From Sipunculus nudus (lineage: Eukaryota > Annelida > Sipuncula > Golfingiida > Sipunculidae), in NCBI GenBank assembly GCA_026874595.1, contig CM049318.1, positions 40,139,956 through 40,203,955 of the forward strand: a stretch of DNA of 64,000 bases, in the 5' to 3' direction. Made by a program: the position numbers and the translations under genes. A model generated the notes under the pieces. The model did no database searches. It saw only the letters and a list, made by a program, of their open reading frames with translations, and was not told the origin of the DNA. This document shows, piece by piece, positions 23,480 through 34,548 of this stretch. The stretch's first letter is position 1. Each line of letters begins with the position of its first letter.

Positions 23480-24332
23480 TAAACCAAAAAGGTGTGGACA
23501 TGATATAAACCTCATGTATATAGAAAATAAATGATCTTTTAAGTATATATCTATGTTCTTAATATTTGCAGTATATATATGCTTTGATTGGGATTTCAAC
23601 CATGTACCGGTATAATTTGAAATATAGGCAATCTTTCCTTTCAGAGAAATAGTCTAACCTGGTGAACGAAAGTCTGGGATACTTTTTATGGCATATACTC
23701 AGGCTTTGTTTTCAGTCTCCATATATTCCATATACGGAATATATATACGTCAATACCTGGAATTCAGAAGTGTTAGATGCCAGCTCCCAGACACATCATC
23801 AGGATAGATAATGGCTTTATCTTGAAGAGTGACACGGGGTTACATCTTAAAACTTCCTTGTAATTACTGAACATCACCCGTCTATTACCGGATAGTTCCG
23901 CATAAAATCTATTACAGGCACAGATTCTGATTAACATTGTGTTTACATGTAACTTAAGCAATAGATAAAGTCTTTTAATGGTTGTCTATACATCTTTCCA
24001 CCATTAGGACAAAGAGTCGAGGACCAAACCCCCCCAGACACCCCCACCCCCTCCCCCCGAGCATCAAACATTATCGTAATTCACTATAATCTTTCACTGG
24101 GTCTAAACATCATTATATGATATAGTAAAGTATTACGGATTTTATATATTGGTTATACAAGTAACCCTAGCGACCAGTTATATTTGTTGTAATCAATATT
24201 GTTAATTATATATAACATAATGCAAATGGTAAACCATCTCTGGCATACCTTGACTATCAAACCCAAATTGTTTTCCTTATATTATCCTTCAATGCCGAAC
24301 ACACGCATACACATACGCACAGATACCTGTCG

Positions 24333-24401
<69 letters not shown>

Positions 24402-24660
24402 TATAGCAACAGAAAAGACAGAAAGGAAAGACGCATTAAGACTTTTTAAGAGATCCTTCTCGTGGTGCATGGTGTTTCATACAGATATCTATAGGATATA
24501 ATCATTTAATTGGTTGAAGTAATTATTTTATTTGTAAACAGGTTTTTCATTCTTCACTTCCATAAATACTGCTTCTTACTATCTTCTCAAGATATGAAGA
24601 ATTTAAACACTAGGAATGTATAAGCTTGGGGCATTCAACGCCATCACTCTTGCTCAACAT
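23480..24660. repeat. segmental duplicate, copy B of upstream module
   Basis: Ordered match to 10560-12440. A (TA)n tract of about 28 units (24338-24395) has been added here, while the hAT fragment of copy A is missing. No exon is visible. Confidence 0.8.
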
Positions 24661-26760
24661 GTTGTTGCATCTCAAGTCATCTGCTGATCCTGCCATTCTG
24701 CACACGGGATCTGTCTACGAAGTTCAAGGATAGATCTCATGCACACATTCCTGCGGACACCACGACTATGGACCGAAATCGAGCCATTTCGCCCTAGAAA
24801 ATTACAAAGTTTAAGTAAATGGAACAAATATGGAGTATGCTTCGACAAAATCCATTCTAAATATACCAACAAAAGGTATTTGTCCGTGAAACATATTTTG
24901 CATATTGATAAACCTGTGGATCTATTTTGCGGTGTAATATCTGTGACGCGGTATCGTAAATAAAAACAGAAACTTGTGCACGTGCTTCCTTGGATAGTTA
25001 ACGTAATACAACTGCTTCAAGAACTGTTGAAGATGTAAATCCGTGGTGATAGTGCGGCGACTGTTGTTGTGGTCTTTTCAACATTATGCAAAAGGATTAC
25101 CTGCATGAAAATGGGGGATTAAGCATTATTGCATGCTGAAATAAGATACGAGTCCCAAGGGATCGAAAATCACATGTTGTTTACATTTACTGATCATCCA
25201 AGTGAGGCGGTGACTGGGTCAAATGTCAGGTCAAACATGCTTGAGTCCGTGACCGCCAGCAGGGATTATTCATTGTGCTCAATAGACCTTATAATCCCTG
25301 CGCGGAGGTTGCTGCTCATGCTTCGCCATGTAGTTGTTGCAATATACACCAGATCGCGCCACCTTCCAAGCGTTACGTATTTTAGCCATGTGCAACCAGT
25401 TCCATTATATGGTCATCAACACAATACATGTATAAGCTTTTTTCATCAAAGATGGAAAGTCTGTCGGGACCTTGAACGCTGACGTCCACGAAAAGCTCCC
25501 CACCCCAGAAATTGGCATTGCATTATTTGATTTAAATAACGCAAAAAAACATTTCTGCGACAAAAATATTTTACTTCTGGTAATATATTGTATGTATATG
25601 AGTGGAAACATGGACAGTAAAGTCAACACTTTGGCAGTATCTGGGTACCTGTTAAGGACTGGCGTCACCGTGTCGATGTAGGCGTGTCAGTTAATTTTTC
25701 GATGTTTTGCGAGGGTTTCTTTCTCGCCACCTTATCAGGAATCTGTATCATTTTTTATATAAGAAATTTATTCATGAATATTTCTGTCATCTGACACATG
25801 TCTTCATTTACGTTACTAGTTGCAGTTTTGACTGGGATCTATCCACCTCCAAAATTAACTATTGTCTGACGATAATTAACTTAAAGTACTTAATACTTTA
25901 TTAAACTTATTAAAGTAATTAATACCACGAGCAAAGTAGGTTTCTAATATGATGCATGATGATCCTGTGAAGTATAAGGTGAAGTAACTTCAACGATCAC
26001 TGTATGATGGACTATTAAGCTGTGTTCATATGATGTCTAGGCCTATACAAGGTTTCTCTCTCGCGATTTTCTAAACCTCTTGCGTAGTTGGTACCATGCC
26101 TCCAGCGCCATTTCGGTCCCTTTGACATTAAAGAGTCTTCGACAAGTGGGTGACGCTACCTTGTAAATAAGAATGTTTTGATCGTGATAGTGATAAAACT
26201 CAGAGTAAAAAAACTAAATATATTTATATTTATATTCAGAGGTCTTAGCACCATTTCGGCTCTCTGAGATTAGAGTAGCGCCATGTTGGCCTTCAGTCCA
26301 CTGACGTCAGAGTGCCTTTACATCATGCATTGCGGACCGCAAGCATTGTTGGACTGCAAGTATTTGAGGATGCAGATGATTTTGTCATTTCTTACATCGC
26401 CTCATGGCCCACAAGTACGCTGTCACTTGATATAATCCAGACAAATCTTTAGCTTTTTAGAATATACATGTACTTTGTAACAAGACCTATAATCTGCGGG
26501 AAAATTTTCTTTTCACTCAACATATTGGTAAATCCCTCGGGATGTTTGTTGAATTTCTTACTGCATTAAAAAACACTTGGATCGCGCGGGTTACTGCATG
26601 GAGGCAGCCACCATGTACGCGATACAGGAGATGTCCCATTATCATAGAGATGGAGTTTCAGTTTGGTTTGTGAGTTCACATTTATTTTTGTGTTAATTCA
26701 TCACTCGTGTTTTAAGTATTGTTTATAGCCCAGTGAAATTCTTTGCATCATGAAAGGTTA
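24520..26760. repeat. segmental duplicate: 3' flank of LYZ3
   Basis: Ordered match to 12250-14181 and 46670-49160. The homology is interrupted after about 26760, resumes briefly near 27785 (TTAAGATTATGCGCTGTTTAC) and again from about 28815 to the LYZ3 3' exon. Insertions at 27.8-28.8 kb account for part of the gap. None of its open frames is conserved in the sister copies. Confidence 0.85.
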
Positions 26761-27840
26761 TACGATGCGTGTGTCATGTATGGCAATCGCGAGGCGAAGC
26801 CGATTAAATGCCATGATTTATACACGCCGTGGAAAACTTTACATGATGCATAATATTCCAATGGACTAAAACTAATTTGTCAAACATGCAACGCCTCAGA
26901 GTTAAAGGTCTTATATGTCAGCCTTTGTTGTAATACTCATAATGGAGCCCCAACTTGGTCTGGCTTTCGCTTAACTGTAGTACATATGGATATCGAAAAA
27001 TAAAGAGTCAAAGAATAACTAAAAAACGTCAAGGTCTCATATGTCAGCTGTTTTGTTGTTATACTCCCTCTCATAATGGAGCCCCCAAAAATAATGAAGA
27101 ATAACTCAAAAACTTGCATTGCATGCCGAGAAAAAAAATATATAAAATAAAATATGGTGTTTATGAGAGGGGAGCATTTAATTCAGAACTCAAATAGAAA
27201 TATATTCGATTGACTTTAGCTAAATGTAGTGTTTATGAATGACAAAATAATTCGTTTATAATACTTTGCAACCGCTTTGCCTGAAACCTCTCCTGTTCAG
27301 AAACAATAATTTGTGTAGCTTTTTCTCAGAGGTTTGCCACAGGGGGTGTTTGCTCGAGTTGACTTGGGGAGAACACGGATAAGATATTTTTGCAGATATT
27401 AGTGCTTATCAAACGATATGTAAAGTAAAAAACACTGCCGAGGTGTATTTTACATATGCTTTCGATAACAAATCTTCGATTTATGATGAATATGACATTA
27501 TTTAGTTGAGATATCATAACGTTATCGTCATTTAACTTAAGTAGAACGTCTAGTTTGCTCAAAAGATCTCCCAGGGCTGCAGCGCGTATTATTTAAGATT
27601 TACAACAGGTCCCCGAGAAGCTATGACCAGTCAGATTAAGTTACTTTGCTAATCGAACAAACCGCGTGTACCCGTTTTTTTAAAGTCGCATATGTAAACT
27701 GACTTGCATGGTCACTTTGGGATGATGTAAGTAGAATGAAAGTACAGTTAGACCAAACGAAAAAGACGCCGTATGTGGGACAATGTTAAGATTATGCGCT
27801 GTTTACCACGATATCGATCAGTGACGTCAATTTATCTTCA
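26761..27840. other. no gene recognised
   Basis: AT-rich sequence containing a local duplication (TCTTATATGTCAGCCTTTGTTGTAATACTC and TCTCATATGTCAGCTGTTTTGTTGTTATACTC, near 26908 and 27032). No coding signal. Confidence 0.4.
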
Positions 27841-27841
27841 A

Positions 27842-27941
27842 GGGGGGGGGGGGGGTTAAAATGTTGGGACTTTTTATACACACACACACGGGGGGGGGGG
27901 GGTTAAAATGTTGGGACTTTTTATACACACACACACACACC
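27842..27941. repeat. two-copy 49-base tandem duplication of poly-G/TTAAAATG/(CA)n unit
   Basis: The unit G(12-15)TTAAAATGTTGGGACTTTTTATA(CA)n appears twice back to back with identical cores. It ends at the start of a repeat block also found at 57820-58140. Confidence 0.95.
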
Positions 27942-28011
27942 TTTTATTGGATTTTGTGACACATTCCAAATATATTACAATCAAGTATATGGGTTTAAAA
28001 ATTTAGGAATG

Positions 28012-28607
28012 TGTGGCGAGATCGACCTAGGGACATTGTTGATATGTTGGGAACATGTAAGGGGCGAAATCGCCCAGTTAAGAAGCGAGTTGGCTTGAGG
28101 ACGAGGTGGGGAGAACGTTGTTCTGTAGAGAAGCAAGTGGTGGACTGAGGCTTAAGAAAATGGCTCGATATATTCAGGGTGAAGTCTAAGGCGGTGCGTG
28201 CAAGATTGACATCAAAGTGTTTATTTTGTAAGGACCAGAGGTGGCGGTGTCAAAGGGTGTTCTATCGTTAGGCGTTCAGTAAAAAACTGTGAAAGTACGT
28301 ATGGGGATCCCGCCCTGCCGAATTCAGATATGTATGGCCGCGGGGAAATTTTAGTACGCAGTTGTAGACAGCCCAGTAGATGTAGAGCACCCGACCTCCC
28401 CACTAAGAAATAGCAGCTGGACCCCTGATAATTCTATATGGGATGATAACTTTGTATATCTTTTTCATACAAAATGTTTTACTTGTTTCCTTTCGTCTGG
28501 TTGCTAAGAATACGCCTGTGTGTAGTTAACGGAACATCCCCCGCCCTTAGAGACAAAGAACCCGTGAATCGTGTCGAGGCGGATTACCCGGGCCCCGGTT
28601 CGCTACA
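28012..28607. mobile_element. probable solo LTR
   Basis: A 596-base GC-richer block starting TGTGGCGAGATCG and ending GGTTCGCTACA interrupts a repeat that is continuous at 57890-58140. This gives an empty-site comparison. TG...CA termini and the absence of internal coding suggest a solo LTR of a Gypsy-type element. The flanking bases (GAATG and TATGT) do not form a perfect target duplication. The minus frame 28221-28403 is incidental. Confidence 0.5.
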
Positions 28608-28745
28608 TATGTTTAGAGTATGTGGATATTCTAAACCAACTTGAGATATATAAATTACATAGTTTCATTGCCAATATATAGGTAATATTCTCTGAATAAG
28701 CAGGGGGAATGATTATACTGACCATTTCCCCTTGCTAAAAATGGG

Positions 28746-28757
28746 TATGTATGTATG

Positions 28758-28796
<39 letters not shown>
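28746..28796. repeat. (GTAT)n and (TA)n microsatellite
   Basis: Three or four GTAT units pass into about 20 TA units. Confidence 0.95.
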
Positions 28797-28799
<3 letters not shown>

Positions 28800-29087
28800 C
28801 ACTGTATCAATGCAAAACAATGCATGGGAGAGCGTTGCAGTACATTTCCCCCGTATTGCTTGTATCACGACTGAGGTATAGGTTTACTAGTCCAGTATTA
28901 TTGCCTAATAAGTCGTGTTTTCACGGTTACCCTGGCTCTCGAATATGAAGCCAACCTCAGTATATAATTATCTACTGGTAAAACGATGATAGAATTTTGA
29001 TAGAATTTAACTGATACATCTTGTACGGCTATTCCATATTAGGATTAAAATAAAATTAAAAGAGCTGAGTTTAAATTGGTTTCATCT

Positions 29088-29093
29088 TTTATT
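29088..29093 (-). terminator. polyadenylation signal of LYZ3
   Basis: AATAAA on the minus strand, 184 bases past the stop, in the same AATAAAAGATGAAACC context as LYZ2 and LYZ4. Confidence 0.7.
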
Positions 29094-29276
29094 GCTCTTA
29101 TAGATTTGACAACTCTGGAATATTTCAGACAAAGATCTAATAAAATAATTGCGGTATTACAATGGTATGTTCAGCTTAAAACTTGATGTTCTTAAAACCT
29201 CTTGGATATATGTCTTTCACTGATATTTCATGAACTGTGATTATAATCAGCGAACGCTTCGTATATTTCTTCCAGC

Positions 29277-29488
29277 TCAGCATCCTCCATATTTATCGCA
29301 AATTTCCCTGACTTTGTCCGAGTACTGTTTAAGGTTTTTACGACATCCCTTTGGTCCGCCGTTATGGATCTTAGCATAGTCGCTGCAGGTCGGCTCCCGT
29401 CCCCCGGTGCAAGACTTGCCGTATCGAGACATATAGTTCTTAACGCACGTCTCAGAACAATCCATTCTCGTTGTACAGCTTTTATAAT
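29277..29488 (-). CDS. LYZ3 exon 4
   Basis: 212 bases from TTTTTAAG to TGA at 29277-29279. Joins as DYKSCTTRMDC and runs through HNGGPKGC to EICDKYGGC. The longer overlapping minus frame 29228-29584 is in another phase and is not coding. Confidence 0.9.
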
Positions 29489-32400
29489 CTTAAAAAGAAA
29501 CATGTATCGCATATATATATGCTGAGCACCTAAACTTCTTAAAGATGAACCAACCTTGAGGCCCAACGCATAGAGTTTACACATAGTTTTGTTTTTATAT
29601 CACATTGAAGACTTTTACCCTTAAGTAAAATATGCATGCATAAAAATACATGTGATCCATTAATTACAGTGTACTTCAAAGGTGATAACATTTGGACATT
29701 TCCAGATATATTTTTATTAATTTCTAAATTTTAAGATGCTGCAATCTTGTGTAAAAAAATAGGTTTTCATTAATTCCCAAGTTAATTAATTAAAGATACT
29801 GCAGTGTTATTCTGGTAAGTGTCTTTTTATGTATCGGAATATAAAAAGCAGGGACCCATGGGTCTCGCTCAGCGGTATTTGTCTATAAGGAAAGCTTTAT
29901 GAGTTTTTTTTGTAAATATGGGTCCTGTGATCAGCTTGAAGCCAACCTGTCTACTCGAACTGGAGTTTTCATCCATAACTAAGTTGTCAATGGATGGGCC
30001 CTGTAACCTTGACCTTTGACCGAGTGACCCTAAAAGCAATAGGAAGCTTCCCCTGTTGGCAGGGGCTCCACGGAAGGTTTTGGATGAAATGTTTGGCTTA
30101 AAATGCATCCACAATCTTTATAAAGAAGTGGGTCCTGTGACCTTGACTCAAAAGGGTTCTTGCATTATTGTTAGGTCATACATGTCAAGTTTGAAACCAA
30201 TACGTCAGTCCAAACTCGAGTTATTTTCTGGAAACAAATATGTTGACAGATGGCCCCTGTGACCTTGACTTTGTGACCCCAAAATCAATCAGGTTCTTCT
30301 CCTTTTGGCAGGTCAGCTACATGTGCAAGATGGAAGTATTGGGATGAAAAGTTTGGCACAAAATGCATCCACAATCTTCTTAATGTGTGGGTCCTAACCG
30401 TCCTGTGACTTTGTCCTTTGACCTCATGACCCCCAAATCAGTAAAGTTCTTGCGTTAGAGGTGGGCCATATATAAGTCATGTTTGAAATCCATATGTCAA
30501 TCAAGAGTGGAGTTATCATCAGGAAACAAATTTCATGGACATACAGAAAGACGAACAGATGGACGGACAGGGTGATTAAAATAGGGCCTCCGCTTATTCA
30601 AGCGGTGCTCTAATAAACAACACAAGGTTTCAGGACACAGATGAAACCACAGTTGCAAATTTGATAGTATCAATACAATTGGCAGTCTCAAAATAAAGGT
30701 AACATGCATGAAAAAAAATAGGAAAAAAACAGATGGCGCCACCAGTCTCCAGGAACTGAAGACACTTATCATAATTAATAATCACACTGAGTTTCAGGAC
30801 ACTGGCTGAAACCAAAGTTGAGAAAACACAATTGCTGCCTTTAACGGTCACAAAAACCAGAAAAAAATCGCAAAAATAGAAAAAAATACAGGTGGCGCCA
30901 CCAGTTTTCGAAACTGACAAATTAGTCATGACTAGCCAGACGGCCGACGGATAAAGCGCCATACCTATACCTCAGTTGACTACTAATTTCATCTTATTTT
31001 ATTTTAAGCTCGTCATTCATAGAATAATCCCAAGCAATTATTTAATGACAAACTAATATTGTGTTCAGCATAATGCCTAATCGTTTTTATGGTCATAAAT
31101 AGCAAAAGACCACAAAGACAATAAACTGAGGTTTAATTTCAGTTGTCACAATACTGGAACCATCAATATAGAAAAAAATGTTTTCTTTAAATTAACGAGA
31201 AATATCTTTGATGAATCGCCAAACCTAAAACATCTAAGGCCATTAAAAAAGGTACGAGTCTGAGGCACCGCCCGCATTTTAACCCCCATCAAACATTTTG
31301 ATTTTGATTTTCATGTTTAAAGAAGATAAAATAATACAATTTTGATACTGTTTCGTTTGTTATGTAGTGCTTTTACCTGTTTAGGAAAAATATTATATTA
31401 TTTTCATGCTTTTCCCTGATCATATGACATTTTTATCGAAACATACAAAAAGAGTAAAAAATAAAATATCGCCCGCCCGCACTGATTTCTGATAAAAAGT
31501 GCCTGACAACCACACCTTTTTTTGCCTAAACTCAAATCGTTATGATTAAAGATTCATATAAACCCCTGGTTATTTGGTATGTACCATTATATAATAAATA
31601 AGCAAAAGGTATATGCAAAAAAAAATTAAAGGAAACAAAACACATGAACCATCAAAATCCAACAAAGTCTTACATGCATGTGTCAAAGCACGAGACCACA
31701 CATTTTTTTTAAATGAACACTTTAGGTGAACGACAATGAGAATAAATTCCTTAATTTCTGAAAGAAAAACTACCTCGCTAAGAATAATTCATTCCTTAGA
31801 CAAAGATCTGCTATTGAATTTTTACAGGCTGCAAATATAGACTATTGGGTGTTCGTCGTTTAATGTTCCATTGTGATAATGAGACTTGTACATTGTGCAG
31901 GAGCGGTTCTGTAAGGACCATGATAATTTGACATTGGACAGGCTGTAGCTTTCCATTGTATTTAATATTACAGAATGCAATATACATGCCACTTTCTTGT
32001 TCACTCTAAAAAAATAAAAACTTCCTGGACATTCTTTTAACAAGATTGGTTCTATAAATACAAATTTCTAGAAATGGTATTACTGTTATCATCACTCGAT
32101 GACCATAATATGCGTTACAAATGGTCCCACGTTAAGATTACATTAGTCTTTAGTGAACATCTAGTATACATACCTTTACCGGGGCGACCGCAGTCTTTCC
32201 AGTATGTTTCTTTGATCTGGTATGGACCGCATGAAAGCGACCCTACATCCATCCGACACTGTCCTACTTTACCCCCTTCTACCTGCATAAAAATGCACTG
32301 TATGCTGCAATTAACGTACAACCATTTACAGTATATTACATTGTTAGTTCATTACTAGCCCCGAGGGACCAAAACTTCGTATTAAATCATTCACAAAACG

Positions 32401-34528
32401 GTCGTTGGTGTTTAATTATAATAAAAAAATTATAAACTTCTGAAACGCGTTTCGATAGAGGGAACAACACAAATGTCTGCTTTATGAAGTCATAAAACAG
32501 GAAACTGAGACATGAAGTAACACATGAGACCTCTGTTGGGCATTACGTGGATGTGACATGTTAAAAACTGGCGTTAGCTTGTTTTGCCGTTCTGGTTGAG
32601 TGAGCGCTTATTCTAATTGGACTGCCTCCGCGTGTAAAGCAGACTATTTTCCTCCACCTGAGACCGCAAGAGGTGTGGGGACACGACATGTGAATATATG
32701 GCTTATCTTGCATGTTGAGGTTAATGAATATTCATAGGGCAACTGTGCACTTTCCGTATTGTTCACGGCCGTATTATTATTCCTGCTTCTTATGAATATT
32801 CAATACCTATCAGCACATCACAACAACCAACGTTAAGAGATACCCAGCAGAAGCAGATCCCCGAGTGTCATCGGAAAGGGTGAGCGCCGAATATCGCAGG
32901 GCGGATGTTGATGAACTGTGCTGACGGAGTAGCGTATATTCCGGGATGGTGGAAGGTGAGACGCAGAACCGCACGGTCGACGTAGGCAGTGAGAGAGCGC
33001 TCAAGTGTAACCGCGTGTGATTCGTCAGGGAAGAAAAGGATCTAAGGATCTAAGCTGGTCCGGGCAGTAACTAACAACGGACTGAGAGCGCACGTAGACC
33101 TTGCTGAAATCAGATAACAGCGGATCGTGAGGGCGCTCCAGACATTCTGCCAGATCTCGTGATTTTACTGTTTAGAGTAGGGAATTTTTGTATTAGTTGG
33201 GGTAAACGCATTAAAGATACGTTTATCGTATATACTGGTCTCTTTCATTACTGTGAGCTTTGCGTGTGTGTATTTATGTGCACGAACGCGTGGTTCAGAC
33301 AGACAAACAGACAACGACGTCGAGGGAGCACTAATCAAGAGCGTTGTGGTGTTAGTAAACTAGTTAATACCAGATGAATAGTCTAGTAGATAAAATCATT
33401 TTAAGTCAGTATTTTCATTTATGTGAGAATCATATTTTTAATATTAATCACAGAAAGAATAACTGCTCTTATTATATTTAAAAGAAATAATTGTGGCCAG
33501 AATTGTTATTTTCTCTAAAAGTTAAATATATTTGATAATTGAGATAAAGCTTTGATGGCAATGTTTTGCCATTGTTTAGTCAAGAATGTAACCATGACTG
33601 TTTTGCTGCAGCCTCAGGCCTAGCACACATTCTGACTTAGAGCGACCAAATACCTTATATAAAATTGTTCCTGAGATAATTATATATGCTCCAATAATGG
33701 CCACTAACTATAAAATTATCAGAAGAATGGCTCAAACAACCTTGAGGTAATTCATAAGATAAGAAATCTGAGATAGCAGAATAGGAATTTTTGAAAGTAC
33801 GTATCCTTTTACAAGGATAAATTTCACAGTAATAGGTTGAATGGTTCTTGATATAATGCGCACAATGGACATGACTGCAGAAATCCTTATGGAAGGAATG
33901 TCGACTGACAAAAGGCCTGATTACTATATGATGTAAGCGCAATGTGACATGTGTTGAAACTGAATCATATCCATTTTCATGAAAACACTTGGAGCACGCA
34001 GAAAAGCAAAATGTAAATCAATTTGAACGGAACCACGGTAAGCTAACACCACACAGGGCCCATAAAGAATATTGTCTGTTGATTCTGTGAGGACAACTTT
34101 CAGGGGAAGTTACTGTAATGCTGTAAGGTTATTATCATGAATGTATCTTCTTTCGAATCATCAACTGGATAGTGTTGACCTAATTGTAGGCTTGCAGTTC
34201 CCCTCACTGATATTCCATTTTTTGTGATAACACGGTATAATGTACCTTTGTATGCATGATTATCCCAAAATTTGGTTAAAAATGTGCTATAAATGGATTT
34301 TCTCTCTAGTAAATGATTCTCTCTAAATGATTCTAGTCTCTGTAGTGTATTATAAACAACAACATCACAATATCAGGAAACTGAACTCAGCAAATAAAAC
34401 AAGTAAAAAATTTGCATGATTTCTTGTACGTTATCCTTAATTAATTTTTTTTATTAATTCAAATAAATTATATATACTTACTTCACGGATACTTCTCATG
34501 CAGATCGGCGTGAATGACCCCCTGCTGT
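29277..34528 (-). CDS. i-type lysozyme LYZ3, divergent, first exon not found
   Basis: Exons 2-4 in coding order are 34528-34482, 32282-32174 and 29488-29277, with intact GT/AG borders, unchanged lengths (47, 109 and 212 bases) and a continuous frame. The catalytic Glu (VEGG) and Asp (CRMD) are kept, as are DVGSLSCGPYQIK, YWKDC and HNGGPKGC. Four cysteines present in LYZ1, LYZ2 and LYZ4 are gone: two in exon 2 (CMRSIRE instead of CMKCICE), one in exon 3 (VEGG for VEGC) and one of the CC pair in exon 4 (EICDKYGGC end). No signal-peptide exon was found in the upstream 10 kb. A 3.8-kb satellite-like array begins only about 20 bases from the exon 2 acceptor. It is either a pseudogene at an early stage or a diverged gene that dropped two disulfides and uses an exon I cannot see. 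Confidence 0.8.
29849..30613. repeat. CCATGGGTC-type repeat with tandem TGACCTTGAC units (LYZ3 intron 3)
   Basis: Units of about 130 bases alternate around GTGGGTCCTGTGACCTTGAC and GGCCCCTGTGACCTTGACTTTG. TGACCTTTGACC near 30009 is a DR1-type nuclear receptor half-site pair. The block opens with CCCATGGGTCTCGCTCAGCGG and ends with GACGGACAGGG, like the 34.5-kb array. Confidence 0.75.
30614..30960. repeat. two units of a GGCGCCACCAG repeat
   Basis: Two units about 175 bases apart, each ending in an A-rich stretch followed by (A)GGTGGCGCCACCAGT, the same motif that marks every unit of the 34.5-38.3 kb array. The TAGCCAGACGGCCGACGGATAAAG tail is family-like. Confidence 0.7.
30961..32173. other. 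rest of LYZ3 intron 3, no gene recognised
   Basis: AT-rich intron sequence, with no coding or known repeat signal beyond a short minus frame (31822-32043). Confidence 0.4.
32174..32282 (-). CDS. LYZ3 exon 3 (catalytic exon)
   Basis: 109 bases between TATGCAG and GTATGT. VEGGKVGQCRMDVGSLSCG keeps the catalytic acid pair but has Gly at the usual first Cys. Confidence 0.9.
32283..34481. other. LYZ3 intron 2, no further gene recognised
   Basis: 2.2 kb without recognisable exons. Frames at 32810-33004, 33159-33377 and 33655-33942 lack domains and splice support. Confidence 0.4.
34482..34528 (-). CDS. LYZ3 exon 2, two cysteines lost
   Basis: 47 bases between ATGTTGCAG and GTAAGT. Encodes SRGSFTPICMRSIRE, where paralogs have CMKCICE. 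There are no stops or indels. Confidence 0.8.
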
Positions 34529-34548
34529 CTGCAACATTAAAAAACAAG

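Noticed and set aside
29228-29584. 118-codon minus-strand open frame over LYZ3 exon 4
   Set aside because: It is in a different phase from the conserved lysozyme frame and has no conserved counterpart in the sister genes.
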